NCBI RefSeq assembly: GCF_900188385.1
Contig: NZ_FZOI01000027.1
Coordinates: 1-46,850 of the forward strand
Length of the DNA: 46,850 nt
Origin: Azospirillum sp. RU38E
Lineage (GTDB): Bacteria > Pseudomonadota > Alphaproteobacteria > Azospirillales > Azospirillaceae
Direction: 5' to 3'
The notes beneath the pieces are model-generated. The model was not told the origin of the DNA. It did not search any database and saw only the letters and a list, made by a program, of their open reading frames with translations. The position numbers were made by a program, and so were the translations under genes. This document shows positions 1 through 8,788 of this stretch, piece by piece (position 1 is the stretch's first letter; each line of letters starts with the position of its first letter).

Positions 1-286
1 ACGCCGTCCTCGACTGGTCACTCTGGAGGCGAAGACATCAGGCAAACGCCGCTCTCGTCCACTATCGATTACAACAAACGCAACTGTAGTACTAGCCATC
101 AAGGCGAGTTTTGTTTTGCAACATTATTGCTTTGCAAAAAGCTGCAGGGCATTGCCTCGACCAGCTTTGCTTTTGCGGTACAGCGCGCTGCCGCCATCGG
201 GGCCAGGGGACCGATGGCAAAAAAATAGCCAGCCCAGGATGGCGCCACCATCCCGGGGCAATCATCAGACGTGAAGGCAAAGCCGG
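1..286. other. Intergenic left edge, no gene recognised
   Basis: I see no convincing coding region here. The stretch 61-140 is AT-rich compared with the rest of the window and holds an 8-bp inverted repeat (ttttgcaa at 114-121, ttgcaaaa at 132-139). Short open frames on both strands have no recognisable protein features and overlap each other. It may be the downstream spacer of the DUF4167 gene plus the end of an unseen neighbour. Confidence 0.5.
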
Positions 287-300
287 TCAGGCGACCGGCT
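281..300 (-). terminator. Hairpin at the end of the DUF4167 gene
   Basis: The arms agccggtc (281-288) and gaccggct (293-300) form a perfect 8-bp GC-rich stem with a 4-nt loop. On the minus strand the stem overlaps the stop codon of the DUF4167 gene and is followed by TTTGCCTTC. The T-tract is weak, so this is only a probable intrinsic terminator. Confidence 0.4.
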
Positions 301-733
301 GTTCCTGTTCGGCCTCGTTGCCATCAACCTCGTCACCGTCATCGCCCTCTTCACCTTCGAAGGGTCCGCTGCCGGCCGGGCCATTGTCATAGCGCGGGTT
401 GTTCTGGCGCTGACGGGCTTCCTGCTCGTTGATCTGGCACATGATGCGGAAATAATGCTCCGCATGCTGGAGATAATTCTCCGCCGCGATGCGGTCGCCA
501 GACGCCTGGGCATCGCGCGCCAGCGCCTGATACTTGTCATAAACCTGGAAAGCATTGCCACGGATGCGTACATCCGGGCCATTGCTGTCGTAATTCTGCT
601 GCCGCTGCGGCCCGTTCTGACGGCGATTGCCGCCATTATTATTGCCACCGCCGCCGCCGTTACCACCGTTGCTGCCGCCGCCATTATTACCGCCGCGGCC
701 GCGTGAACGCCGTGTATTCGGTCCTTGTCTCAT
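287..733 (-). CDS. DUF4167 domain protein
   Basis: This small basic protein of 148 residues has an Arg-rich start (MRQGPNTRRSRGR), then a low-complexity Gly/Asn tract (about residues 14-45). The DUF4167 core follows, with the hallmark segments NGPDVRIRGNAFQVYDKY and AENYLQHAEHYFRIM, and the tail is acidic. The family is almost confined to Alphaproteobacteria and has no settled function; the Arg/Gly/Asn-rich start suggests nucleic-acid binding, which is inference. I chose the start at 733 because family members typically begin MRQ. An in-frame ATG at 829, preceded by GGGG, would add 32 hydrophilic residues and cannot be excluded. The gene follows prmC on the same strand, a neighbourhood common in alphaproteobacteria. 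Confidence 0.85.
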   Translation of the reverse strand: MRQGPNTRRSRGRGGNNGGGSNGGNGGGGGNNNGGNRRQNGPQRQQNYDSNGPDVRIRGNAFQVYDKYQALARDAQASGDRIAAENYLQHAEHYFRIMCQINEQEARQRQNNPRYDNGPAGSGPFEGEEGDDGDEVDGNEAEQEQPVA

Positions 734-943
734 TCGTTTTGTGCTCTGGCCCCTGGAGTTTCCTGCCCTCGGACTGTCGGCGTTCTGGCCCATGCCTGTT
801 CTTGGCGATTGACCATTTTCAGGGGGCATATTGACCCCATGCCCCCATGGGCACGCCCCAAGCCCTGGTCCCGAGGGCTGTCATGTCGGCAGGCGCCCCA
901 CGCGCGGCTGCCGCATAAGCCGGACCCTAGCGGGTGTTGCGGC

Positions 944-1834
944 CTATTCCAACAGGTTTTTTTCATTGGCCGGGGCTGGCCATTCACCAACCGCCACGCG
1001 GTCACGCCCGCCCAGATCACAAATGGTGGCAACCTTGTCCAATCCGGCGGCGCGGAACAGGGCCGCCACCGCTGGCCCCTGGTCCGCCCCATGCTCCATC
1101 GCCACCAGCGCAGCAGGGGCCGCCAGCCGCGCCAGATCGGGCAGCAGCAGCCGGTAAGGGCCCAGCCCGTCCGGCCCGCCAGCCAGCGCCCGCCAGGGTT
1201 CGAACCGCGCCACCTCCACCTGCAGACCGGCAATATCGGCATCGGGGATATAGGGCGGGTTGGAGACGATGATGTCAAAGCCCCCTCCCCCCAGCGCCGT
1301 CGCCCAATCTCCTGCCAGGAATTGCGCGCGGTCCCCCAAGCCCAGCCTTTGGGCATTGCCCCGCGCCACGGCGGCAGCATCGGGCGACAAATCCACCCCC
1401 ACCCCGAAGGCCGTGCCATATTCAGAGAGCAGCGCCAGCAGGATGGCCCCTGTCCCGGTGCCAAGATCAAGAATACGCCATGACCGGTCACGGCCTGGCC
1501 GGCGTTTCAGCACGGTTTCAACCAGGGTTTCCGTATCCGGGCGGGGGATCAGGGTTTCCGGCCCCAGCAGCAGTTCCAGGCCCCAGAATTCCCAATTGCC
1601 CAGGATGCGCTGCACCGGTTCGCGCGCGGCGCGCCGCTCCACCAGCCCGTCAAAATGCGCCAGCTTGTCCGTTGGCACGCGCAGGCCCTGTGGCCGGCGC
1701 AGGCGGTTGGTGGGGATACCAAAGGCCGCTTCGGCCAGATAGAGCAGGTCCAGCCGCGCCTCCTCCACGCCCAGCGCTGCCAGCCTTGCCTCTGCCGCCG
1801 CCAGCAGGGGGGAAAGTTCAACTTCGTCCGACAT
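944..1834 (-). CDS. prmC: Peptide chain release factor N5-glutamine methyltransferase PrmC (HemK)
   Basis: PrmC methylates the glutamine of the GGQ motif in release factors RF1 and RF2 using S-adenosylmethionine, which speeds translation termination. The 296-residue length is normal for the family. An N-terminal helical domain is followed by a Rossmann methyltransferase fold with the SAM-binding loop LDLGTGTGAI and the catalytic NPPYIPDAD motif that contacts the target glutamine. The first ATG is at 1840 and overlaps the helicase stop (ATGA). The second ATG, at 1834, has an AAGGA about 8 nt upstream, so I prefer it, but either is possible. prfA, its usual upstream partner, is absent; a Suv3-like helicase sits there instead. 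Confidence 0.96.
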   Translation of the reverse strand: MSDEVELSPLLAAAEARLAALGVEEARLDLLYLAEAAFGIPTNRLRRPQGLRVPTDKLAHFDGLVERRAAREPVQRILGNWEFWGLELLLGPETLIPRPDTETLVETVLKRRPGRDRSWRILDLGTGTGAILLALLSEYGTAFGVGVDLSPDAAAVARGNAQRLGLGDRAQFLAGDWATALGGGGFDIIVSNPPYIPDADIAGLQVEVARFEPWRALAGGPDGLGPYRLLLPDLARLAAPAALVAMEHGADQGPAVAALFRAAGLDKVATICDLGGRDRVAVGEWPAPANEKNLLE

Positions 1835-1836
1835 GC

Positions 1837-4401
1837 TCATTTCCTTGATCCCGCTTCCCGCAGCCGGGCCAGGGCGGCGAAGGGGTGGTTTTCATCCACC
1901 GGCGGGGCATTGCGCTGGCGTTCCGCCTTGGCCTGGGTGGGGCGGCGGCGCACCCAGGCGGGCGGCGATGGTGCCTCCCCCTCTGCCGGGGGCGGCTGGC
2001 GGCGTTCACGCCAGCCCAGGGCAGCCAGAATGCCCGGCACTTCCTCATTGCCACAGGCGGCCAGCGGGGCCAGCCCGGCCAGATCGCTCAAGCGTCCATC
2101 GGCACCGCTGCGCCGCGCCAGTTCAGCCTCCAGCCGATCCACCATATCCATGCGGATGGCGCGCGGCCCCACCGGCAGATAGCCGGCAGCCAGCAGCAAC
2201 CCATCGGCCACATCTGGCCCGCGTGGCACGGAAATCCGCCCCGGCGGCGGCACCGGGGCCGGCAGGGGCGCCCCTTCCCGCACGGACCAGAGCAGGGCCA
2301 GCAGGGAGGCCGGGCGTGGCTTGGCGAGTGCGGGCAGGAAGACGCGGCTGAAGCCCAGCCGCACCCCATGATCGTAAAGCTGTTTGCGGGCGGGCTTGTC
2401 CAAGCTGTCAATCAGCGGGTCCAGCACCGGGCGGGGCAATTGCCCTGCCGCATCGGCCAATTGATAGGCGATACCGCGCGCCGGGCCGGACAGATCGGCA
2501 TCGCGCAGCCGCAACAGGGCGGACAGGTCACGCTTTATCCGCTCCTGCACGAAATCCAGCAGCTTTTGTCGTGTCCGGTCACGCTGCGTTCCATCCAGCA
2601 GATCATCGCGCAACAGGCGCACATCGGGGTGCAGCAGGTCGCGGCCCGGTGCCAGCCGGGCCAGCGGCACATCCTGCCAGCGCAGCACCCCGTCGCTGCC
2701 CAGCGCCAGCGTGTCCGGCCCTGCCGCTTCCAGGGCTGCCATCCGGCGCGCCACCTCTTCCCGCAGCACGCGGCGGGCGGCGGTCATCAGGGTGGGGCGG
2801 TCATCCTCCCCCACATCGGCTTCCATGGTGAAGGACAGACCCGTCAGCGCGCCGACGCGGTGCCCCTCCACCATCACCACGCCCGCCGTATCGACATGGC
2901 CCAGCAGGTCGCGCCCGTCGCGCAGCACCTTCACCAGCCCGGCCGATCGCTTGTCGACAAAGCGCTGGGTCAACCGTTCATGCAGCGCGTCGGACAGCTT
3001 GTCCTCCACCGCGCGGGTCAGCCCCTGCCAGTGGCGGGCATCCTTCAACCAGTCGGGCCGGTGGGCCACATAGGTCCAGGTGCGCACATGGGCGATGCGG
3101 GCCACCAGCGCATCAATATCGCCTTCCACCTTGTCCAGCCGCTGCACCTGGGCGGCGATGAAATCGGTGGGCAGCCGCCCGCCCGGCGCCATCAGATGGT
3201 GATAAATCTGGGCCAGCAGCTTGGTATGGGCATCCGTCATGGTCTTGCGGAAATCGGGGATCTGGCAGACCTCCCAAAGCTGCTTCACCCCGCCGGGCCG
3301 GCGGGTCAGCCCCATCAACTCGCCATCCTGGGCCAGCGCCTGCAAGGCCAACTGGTCATCGGCCGGGCGGGCCCGCAGCAGCAGCGGCGAGGGGGGCCGC
3401 GCCTCCAGCGTGCGAATCAACCCCTCCACGGAGCGTAAATCCAGGTCAGAGTTGCGCCAGGTCAGGTTGGTCAGCGGCTGGAATTCATGGTTTTCCACGG
3501 CCTGGATGGTCTGTTCATCCAGGGGCGAACAGTCCCAGGTGGTGCCGAAGGTGCCATCACTCTGGTGGCGGCCGGCGCGGCCGCCGATCTGCGCCACTTC
3601 CGGTGCGGTCAGCCGGCGGGGGCGATGGCCATCGAACTTGGACAGGCGGGCAAACCAGACATGGTCCACATCCATGTTCAGGCCCATGCCGATGGCGTCG
3701 GTCGCCACCAGATAATCCACGTCGCCGGCCTGATACATGGCCACCTGGGCATTGCGGGTACGGGGAGACAGCGCCCCCATCACCACCGCCGTGCCGCCAC
3801 GCGAGCGGCGGACCATTTCGGCCAACTGATACACTTCCGTCACCGAAAAGGCGGTGATGGCGCTGCGCGGCGGCAGCTTGGTCAGCTTCTTGTGCCCGCC
3901 ATAGGTCAGCTGCGAGAAGCGGGGGCGGGAGATGATCTCCACCTTGGGGATCAGCTTCTGGATCAGCGGGCGCATCATGTCGGAGCCGAGGAACATCGTC
4001 TCCTCCCCGCCGCGCGCGTGCAGCAGCCGGTCAGTGAAAATGTGCCCGCGCTCATCATCGGCGCACAGCTGGATTTCATCCACACACAGGAACTGCACGT
4101 TGCGGTCCAGCGGCATACTTTCCACGGTGCAGACCCAGTAACGCGGGGAAGAGGGGATGATCTTCTCCTCCCCCGTCACCAGGGCGACATGCGCCTCCCC
4201 TTTCAGCTTCACCAGCTTTTCATAGTTTTCCCGCGCCAGCAGGCGCAGGGGAAAGCCGATCATGCCGGTGCGATGGGCGGCCATCCGCTCCATCGCCAGA
4301 TAGGTCTTGCCGGTATTGGTGGGGCCCAGCACGGCGGTCACCCGGCCCTGGATGGTGGCAAGCGGGGGGCCCGCAGGGGCGGATGGCGGATGCGCGTTCA
4401 T
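1837..4401 (-). CDS. Suv3-like DEAD/H-box helicase
   Basis: This 854-residue superfamily 2 helicase resembles eukaryotic mitochondrial Suv3, an RNA helicase of RNA decay, and its alphaproteobacterial relatives. The Walker A motif GPTNTGKT lies about 25 residues from the start, the DEIQ Walker B follows about 90 residues later, and the helicase C-terminal domain includes the segment IGGRAGRHQSDG. The long C-terminal half is Arg- and Pro-rich and ends in a low-complexity tail. The ATG at 4401 directly precedes the conserved helicase core; the frame stays open upstream to 4656, but that stretch reads like noise and would overlap the divergent gene at 4502. The stop overlaps the start of prmC, so the two are probably translated as a unit. 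A role in RNA turnover is inferred from the family. Confidence 0.93.
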   Translation of the reverse strand: MNAHPPSAPAGPPLATIQGRVTAVLGPTNTGKTYLAMERMAAHRTGMIGFPLRLLARENYEKLVKLKGEAHVALVTGEEKIIPSSPRYWVCTVESMPLDRNVQFLCVDEIQLCADDERGHIFTDRLLHARGGEETMFLGSDMMRPLIQKLIPKVEIISRPRFSQLTYGGHKKLTKLPPRSAITAFSVTEVYQLAEMVRRSRGGTAVVMGALSPRTRNAQVAMYQAGDVDYLVATDAIGMGLNMDVDHVWFARLSKFDGHRPRRLTAPEVAQIGGRAGRHQSDGTFGTTWDCSPLDEQTIQAVENHEFQPLTNLTWRNSDLDLRSVEGLIRTLEARPPSPLLLRARPADDQLALQALAQDGELMGLTRRPGGVKQLWEVCQIPDFRKTMTDAHTKLLAQIYHHLMAPGGRLPTDFIAAQVQRLDKVEGDIDALVARIAHVRTWTYVAHRPDWLKDARHWQGLTRAVEDKLSDALHERLTQRFVDKRSAGLVKVLRDGRDLLGHVDTAGVVMVEGHRVGALTGLSFTMEADVGEDDRPTLMTAARRVLREEVARRMAALEAAGPDTLALGSDGVLRWQDVPLARLAPGRDLLHPDVRLLRDDLLDGTQRDRTRQKLLDFVQERIKRDLSALLRLRDADLSGPARGIAYQLADAAGQLPRPVLDPLIDSLDKPARKQLYDHGVRLGFSRVFLPALAKPRPASLLALLWSVREGAPLPAPVPPPGRISVPRGPDVADGLLLAAGYLPVGPRAIRMDMVDRLEAELARRSGADGRLSDLAGLAPLAACGNEEVPGILAALGWRERRQPPPAEGEAPSPPAWVRRRPTQAKAERQRNAPPVDENHPFAALARLREAGSRK

Positions 4402-4501
4402 GCCCCTATGGATGGGCGGGCCGGCGCGATAATGCAAGAGGCCCCGCGATGGCCCCAGACCCGCCATAGAATCGCCACGCACGCCCACCATCTCAGGTTC
4501 C

Positions 4502-5941
4502 ATGCGACAGATATTCCGCCATATCACCCGCCCCGCCGCCGCCCTGCTGTTGCTGGCCGGGCTGTCATTGCCGGCCCCCGCGGTTCTGGCCCAGGCCACG
4601 CCGGCCGGTGCCGCCAATCTGGAACGGTTGATCCAGGACCGGCTGGGTGCCGCCACCAGCAGCGAGCCGGACCAGTTCCGCCTGGAACGGGTGCCGGAAG
4701 TGCAGGTGACGGCCCAGGGCGACGTCTATGCCGTCAGCCTGCCCAAATTGCGGGTGCTGACCGATGGCGGCTGGCTGCTGGAAGCCCCGGTGGTGGAAGC
4801 GGAGGTGAAGCCCCTGCCCGATGGCGGCTGGGAGGTGGAGGCCAGCATTCCCCAGCCCTTGTCTGTGTTCAGTGAACGCGGCTTCCGCGCCGGTGACCTG
4901 ACCATCGGTCAGCAGAAGCTGCGCGCCCGCTGGTCGGCGGACGGCTATCTGCTGAATGCGGCCGACCTGTCGCTGGCCAATGTCGCCTTCCACCCCACCA
5001 GTGGCGGCGGCCTGTTCAACTTGGCCAGCCTGACCCTGAAACTGGACCCGGCACGCGTGACCGGTGACGCCTGGACGGGGATTTTCAATCTGGCCTTGGG
5101 CGGGCTGAATTTTCAGGCCCCCACGGGGATGGAGAAGATCACCCTGCAGAAGCTGCGCCTGCGCGGCGATGCGGCGGGGCTGGATTTGACCAAATTCGCC
5201 CAGGTCAGCCGCGTCTGGCGGGGCGGTGGCCTGCCCACGGCCGACCAGATGGAACGGCTGGCCACGGCGCTGAAGCTGGAGCTTGATCTGGCAGGCTATC
5301 AGCAGGTGCATAATGATGGCCGCCGCACCAAGCTGGACAGCGGCGGCGGCACCCTGGCGCTGGATGGCTTGTCCGGCGACCGGGCGGGAATGCGGCTGGA
5401 TTGGCGCCATGCCGGGCTGGACCGGCGCGGGGCCGATATCGAGCCCGCCCTGGTGCCCGCCAGCGCCGATATCGCGCTCAATGGCAGCCGGCTGCCACCA
5501 GCCCCGCTGCTGGCCCTGCTGGCCACCTATGCCAGCGACAGCAGCGACGGGCCACGCAAGACGGCACGCGACCATATGTTCACCGCCATGCAGGCCGCCG
5601 GCTCCAGCTTGAATATTGACCGGCTTTCGCTGAAAAGCCCGCAAACGGCCGTGACCGGTAATGGTGCATTCAAGTTTTCCAGCCAGAACCCGCGCGGCCT
5701 GACTGGGCAGGCCGATCTGTCGATGACCGGCATTGACCGGCTGATCGCCGCCATCCAGGCCAGTGGCGGGGCCAAGGCGGCCGGCACAGCCATAGCACTT
5801 TATGCGGTGCAGGGGCTGGGCCAGCCGGAACAGGGGGCCGATGGCATCACCCATCGCTATCAACTGCAAATCCTGCCCGACGGCCGGATCATGCTGAATG
5901 GCAATGACATGCAGAATGTGGCCGGCCTGCTGACCCGGTAA
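4502..5941 (+). CDS. Secreted DUF2125-like protein of unknown function
   Basis: This 479-residue protein starts with a clear signal peptide: basic MRQIFRHITR, a hydrophobic core, then AVLAQA near residue 36 as a likely cleavage site. The mature part is rich in beta-type segments with repeated short GL and LDL motifs and no catalytic signature that I can see. Its overall look, with lines such as GLTGQADLSMTGIDRLI near the end, resembles DUF2125/AsmA-like alphaproteobacterial envelope proteins; that family call is tentative. The ATG has AGG 5 nt upstream. The gene is divergent from the helicase (100-bp gap) and ends in a strong bidirectional terminator. Confidence 0.82.
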   Translation: MRQIFRHITRPAAALLLLAGLSLPAPAVLAQATPAGAANLERLIQDRLGAATSSEPDQFRLERVPEVQVTAQGDVYAVSLPKLRVLTDGGWLLEAPVVEAEVKPLPDGGWEVEASIPQPLSVFSERGFRAGDLTIGQQKLRARWSADGYLLNAADLSLANVAFHPTSGGGLFNLASLTLKLDPARVTGDAWTGIFNLALGGLNFQAPTGMEKITLQKLRLRGDAAGLDLTKFAQVSRVWRGGGLPTADQMERLATALKLELDLAGYQQVHNDGRRTKLDSGGGTLALDGLSGDRAGMRLDWRHAGLDRRGADIEPALVPASADIALNGSRLPPAPLLALLATYASDSSDGPRKTARDHMFTAMQAAGSSLNIDRLSLKSPQTAVTGNGAFKFSSQNPRGLTGQADLSMTGIDRLIAAIQASGGAKAAGTAIALYAVQGLGQPEQGADGITHRYQLQILPDGRIMLNGNDMQNVAGLLTR

Positions 5942-5962
5942 GGGGCGGGCAGCAATGAAACA

Positions 5963-5997
5963 AAAAACCCCGCCCGGTGGCTCCGGGCGGGGTTTTT
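5963..5997. terminator. Bidirectional intrinsic terminator
   Basis: The left half aaaaaCCCCGCCCGG (5963-5977) and right half CCGGGCGGGGttttt (5983-5997) are a perfect 15-bp inverted repeat with a 5-nt loop. The GC stem is followed by T5 on both strands. It lies between two convergent genes, ending the DUF2125-like gene on one strand and the bactofilin gene on the other. Confidence 0.93.
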
Positions 5998-6019
5998 CTT
6001 TACGGCAGCTCGGGCGAAA

Positions 6020-6793
6020 TTAATCCACCAGACCGCCATCAGCCAGGATCGGGGCCGGATTATAGACCGGAGCCGGCGCCGGGGCCTTGGCGGCGGTGCC
6101 GGTCAGCACCTCCACGGTGCCGGAGAGCTGGCCACCATTTTCCACTTCCAGCGTGCCATAGCGGATATTGCCCTGGATCTTGCCGGTGGCGCGCACCCGC
6201 AAAGTGCCGCGCACGGTGATGTCGCCTTCGAAACGGCCACCAATATCGGCATCGTCGATTTCCACCGAGCCCTTGAACAGGCCGGTATCGGCGATTTCCA
6301 CGATGCGGCCGTCGCGCAGCTTGGCTTCCACCGTGCCTTCCACCACCAGCACGTCGCAGGCGGCGATCTCACCCGACAGGCTGATGTCGCGGCCGACGAT
6401 CAGCTTGCGCATTTCCGTCGCCGGGGTGGCGCTGTCCGTGCTGGGGGTGGTGCGCTTGGGCGGGGTGCCGGGAATATCCACCACGCGGCGCGGAATATCC
6501 GACTTCAGCGCCGCACCGGGAGCCGTACCGGGGGCGGGACTGGTGGAAAAGGGCGTGTTCATCGATGGCCTCGTGCTGGTTTCAGAACCCGTGCTGGGCG
6601 GGGTGGGGCTGACGAAAGACGAATAGGCGCCACGTTCCCCGGCCGCCGGGGTTGCCGGCGCCTGCTGCGGGGCGGGTGGTTCCACCGCCGCCACGAAACC
6701 GGGGCCCCCGCCGCTGGCCGGCGCCGGCTCAGGAGCGGGCGGGGGCGGTTCCGGCTTGACGGGCATGGAAGGCGGTTTCTGGCGTCGGAACAT
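6020..6793 (-). CDS. Bactofilin (polymer-forming cytoskeletal protein)
   Basis: Bactofilins polymerise without nucleotides into membrane-associated filaments that place cell-wall or stalk enzymes. This 257-residue protein has a long Pro/Ala/Thr-rich, disordered N-terminal half (about residues 1-120). The compact bactofilin core follows (about 125-235), a right-handed beta-helix with regularly spaced Gly and Val/Ile, for example VVEGTVEAKLRDG and TVRGTLRVRATGKIQGNIRYG. The N-terminal tail is longer than in the Caulobacter bactofilins, whose cores have short disordered ends. The ATG at 6793 has AGGGA about 10 nt upstream. The gene stands alone between a convergent gene and the EI24-like gene, so the sequence does not show its partner enzyme. 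Confidence 0.94.
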   Translation of the reverse strand: MFRRQKPPSMPVKPEPPPPAPEPAPASGGGPGFVAAVEPPAPQQAPATPAAGERGAYSSFVSPTPPSTGSETSTRPSMNTPFSTSPAPGTAPGAALKSDIPRRVVDIPGTPPKRTTPSTDSATPATEMRKLIVGRDISLSGEIAACDVLVVEGTVEAKLRDGRIVEIADTGLFKGSVEIDDADIGGRFEGDITVRGTLRVRATGKIQGNIRYGTLEVENGGQLSGTVEVLTGTAAKAPAPAPVYNPAPILADGGLVD

Positions 6794-6864
6794 GGTGGAA
6801 AAGTCCCTGATCTCGCTTCAACGGGCGGTGTTGGCGCCCCGGTGGCCGAACCTGCAAATGGTTA

Positions 6865-7560
6865 TCACATCTCCGGCCGATGCGCAGCCGCCTCCGGCGG
6901 CAATGAACGGCGGATCTGTTCAAAAAGATGCACCATGAAGGCTGCGGCCACGACGGGCACGACAAGATTCACGATCGGCAGTGACGAAATAAAGGCAATA
7001 ATGACGCCGGCCGCAAAAAGTCTCAGCTTCTCGCGGGAGCGCAGCCAGCGCACACCCGGTTTGTTCAGCCGCCGCACGGCCACCAGTTCATAATATTCCC
7101 GCCCGATCAGATAGCCATTGACCAGATAGAAGACGACCAGATTGACCACCGGCACGAAATAGAGCGGCAGGGCCACCAAGTTCAACAACAGCACCAGCCC
7201 CAGAAAGCGCAGACTTTCCGCAATGGACCGCCAGAGCGGGATTTCCAGCGCCGGGCCCATATGCGGGTAATGCCGGCGCTCCACCGCGTCCACAATGCCA
7301 TCCAGCATCAGGGAGGAAATGGCCACGGTGACGGCGGGAAACATCATCCAGGCCAGGAACAGCCCAGCCAGCCCGCCCAGCAGATCGATCCCCGTATCCA
7401 GCCAGGGAATATCGAAGAAGCTTGTATGGGTCAGCGCCCAGCCGAACCCGGCCAGCAGCAGAGCAAACATCACAAGGCTGCCCAGGATGGACAGGATGAT
7501 GGTGCGGGTGAACGCCTTGTCCGGCAATTGCAGGATGGCGCGTGTCAGGTGGGCAAACAT
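6865..7560 (-). CDS. EI24 domain (CysZ-like) membrane protein
   Basis: This 231-residue integral membrane protein has about five or six hydrophobic segments: around residues 20-45, 60-85, 130-160, and a long one at 195-215. The signature NGYLIGREYYELVAVRRL is typical of EI24/CysZ family proteins. E. coli CysZ takes up sulfate, but alphaproteobacterial EI24 proteins are mostly uncharacterised and no sulfur-assimilation gene is nearby, so I do not assign a substrate. The frame opens with a GTG at 7563 directly followed by the ATG at 7560; I use the ATG. The gene is divergent from adenosine kinase. Confidence 0.88.
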   Translation of the reverse strand: MFAHLTRAILQLPDKAFTRTIILSILGSLVMFALLLAGFGWALTHTSFFDIPWLDTGIDLLGGLAGLFLAWMMFPAVTVAISSLMLDGIVDAVERRHYPHMGPALEIPLWRSIAESLRFLGLVLLLNLVALPLYFVPVVNLVVFYLVNGYLIGREYYELVAVRRLNKPGVRWLRSREKLRLFAAGVIIAFISSLPIVNLVVPVVAAAFMVHLFEQIRRSLPPEAAAHRPEM

Positions 7561-7689
7561 CACGATTTAAGCGTCCCCGTCAGCCATCCATGCGTTCCAA
7601 GCGTTCATATGGGTATCAGGCTGCACTTGCCGCAAGGCCCGCCATGTCTATACTCCGCCTCAATTTCCCTATTTGGTTGGAGAGTGTTC

Positions 7690-8676
7690 GTGACGACTGC
7701 GTATGATGTCGTGGGTATCGGCAATGCCATTGTGGATGTGATCGCCAAGGCCGATGAGGCTTTCCTGGCCGCCAATGGCATGGCGAAAAGCGGGATGCGT
7801 CTGATCGATGCCGCGCAGTCGGAAGAGCTTTACAGCAAGATGGGGCCGGGGCTGGAAATGTCCGGCGGGTCGGCCGGCAACACCATGGCCGGCATTGCCG
7901 GCCTGGGTGGCAAGGGCGCCTTCATCGGCAAGGTGGCGCATGACCAGTTGGGCAAGGTCTATCGCCACGATATCCGCGCCGTCGGCGTGCGCTTCGATAC
8001 GCCCGACCTGACTGATGGCACGCCCACCGGCACCTGCCTGATCCTGGTCACGCCGGATGCGCACCGCACGATGAACACTTTCCTGGGTGCCTGTCAGCTG
8101 CTGACCCCGGACGATATCGACCCGGCGCTGATCCAGTCGGCCAAGGTGACGTATCTGGAAGGCTATCTGTGGGATCCGCCGGCCGCCAAGGAAGCCTTCC
8201 TGAAGGCCGCCAAGCTGGCGCATGAGGCGGGGCGCAAGGTGGCCCTGTCCCTGTCCGATGCCTTCTGCGTGCATCGCCACCATGAGAGCTTCCTGGAACT
8301 GGTGCGCGACCATATCGACATTCTGTTCGCCAATGAAAGCGAGATCACGGCCCTTTACGGCGGCGATTTCGACAGTGCCGCCGCCGCCGCCCAGCGCGAT
8401 GTGGAAGTGGCCGTGCTGACCAAGGGCGAACAGGGCGCCTATGTCTTCACCGGTGGCCAGCGCGTCCATGTGAATGCCGAACCGGTGGCCCAGGTGGTGG
8501 ATACCACCGGCGCGGGCGACCTGTTCGCTGCCGGCTTCCTGTTCGGTTATACCAATGGCCGCGACCCGGAAAGCTGCGCCCGCCTGGGCGCCATCTGCGC
8601 CGGGGAGATCATCAGCCATTACGGTGCCCGCTCGGAAGCCAATCTGGCCGAACTGGTGAAGGCAAAGGGTCTGTGA
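7690..8676 (+). CDS. Adenosine kinase, PfkB family
   Basis: A 328-residue PfkB-family (ribokinase-like) sugar/nucleoside kinase of the adenosine kinase subgroup, which phosphorylates adenosine to AMP for purine salvage. The N-terminus DVVGIGNAIVDVIA and the following SGGSAGNTMAGIAGLGG match PfkB signature 1. The C-terminal VVDTTGAGDLFAAGFLFGY is signature 2, with the catalytic Asp in GAGD and the anion hole intact. The start is a GTG at 7690 with GGAGAG 5 nt upstream; another GTG two codons earlier overlaps that ribosome-binding site. Two long hairpins follow the gene. Confidence 0.95.
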   Translation: MTTAYDVVGIGNAIVDVIAKADEAFLAANGMAKSGMRLIDAAQSEELYSKMGPGLEMSGGSAGNTMAGIAGLGGKGAFIGKVAHDQLGKVYRHDIRAVGVRFDTPDLTDGTPTGTCLILVTPDAHRTMNTFLGACQLLTPDDIDPALIQSAKVTYLEGYLWDPPAAKEAFLKAAKLAHEAGRKVALSLSDAFCVHRHHESFLELVRDHIDILFANESEITALYGGDFDSAAAAAQRDVEVAVLTKGEQGAYVFTGGQRVHVNAEPVAQVVDTTGAGDLFAAGFLFGYTNGRDPESCARLGAICAGEIISHYGARSEANLAELVKAKGL

Positions 8677-8683
8677 CAGCGCG

Positions 8684-8720
8684 CTGCCTTGATCAGACCC
8701 TGCGGCCCTGATCAAGGCAG
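8684..8720 (+). terminator. Long hairpin after adenosine kinase
   Basis: The arms ctgccttgatcag (8684-8696) and ctgatcaaggcag (8708-8720) are a perfect 13-bp inverted repeat with an 11-nt loop, 8 nt after the stop codon. There is no T-tract. It may terminate transcription or protect the 3' end of the mRNA. Confidence 0.6.
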
Positions 8721-8752
8721 CTCTCACGCGCGTATGCAGCCATCATGCGCCG

Positions 8753-8787
8753 ATCAAGCGGGGGGCATTTCACGTTCCCCGCTTGAT
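8753..8787 (-). terminator. Hairpin after the PilZ gene
   Basis: The arms atcaagcgggg (8753-8763) and ccccgcttgat (8777-8787) are perfect inverted repeats with a 13-nt loop. They sit just past the stop codon of the minus-strand PilZ gene. Each of the two convergent genes therefore has its own hairpin, both containing ATCAAG. Confidence 0.55.
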
Positions 8788-8788
8788 G

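Noticed and set aside
4565-5869. Long minus-strand frame opposite the DUF2125-like gene
   Set aside because: The plus-strand frame has a signal peptide, a ribosome-binding site and a terminator; the antisense product is Gly/Gln/His-rich shadow sequence.
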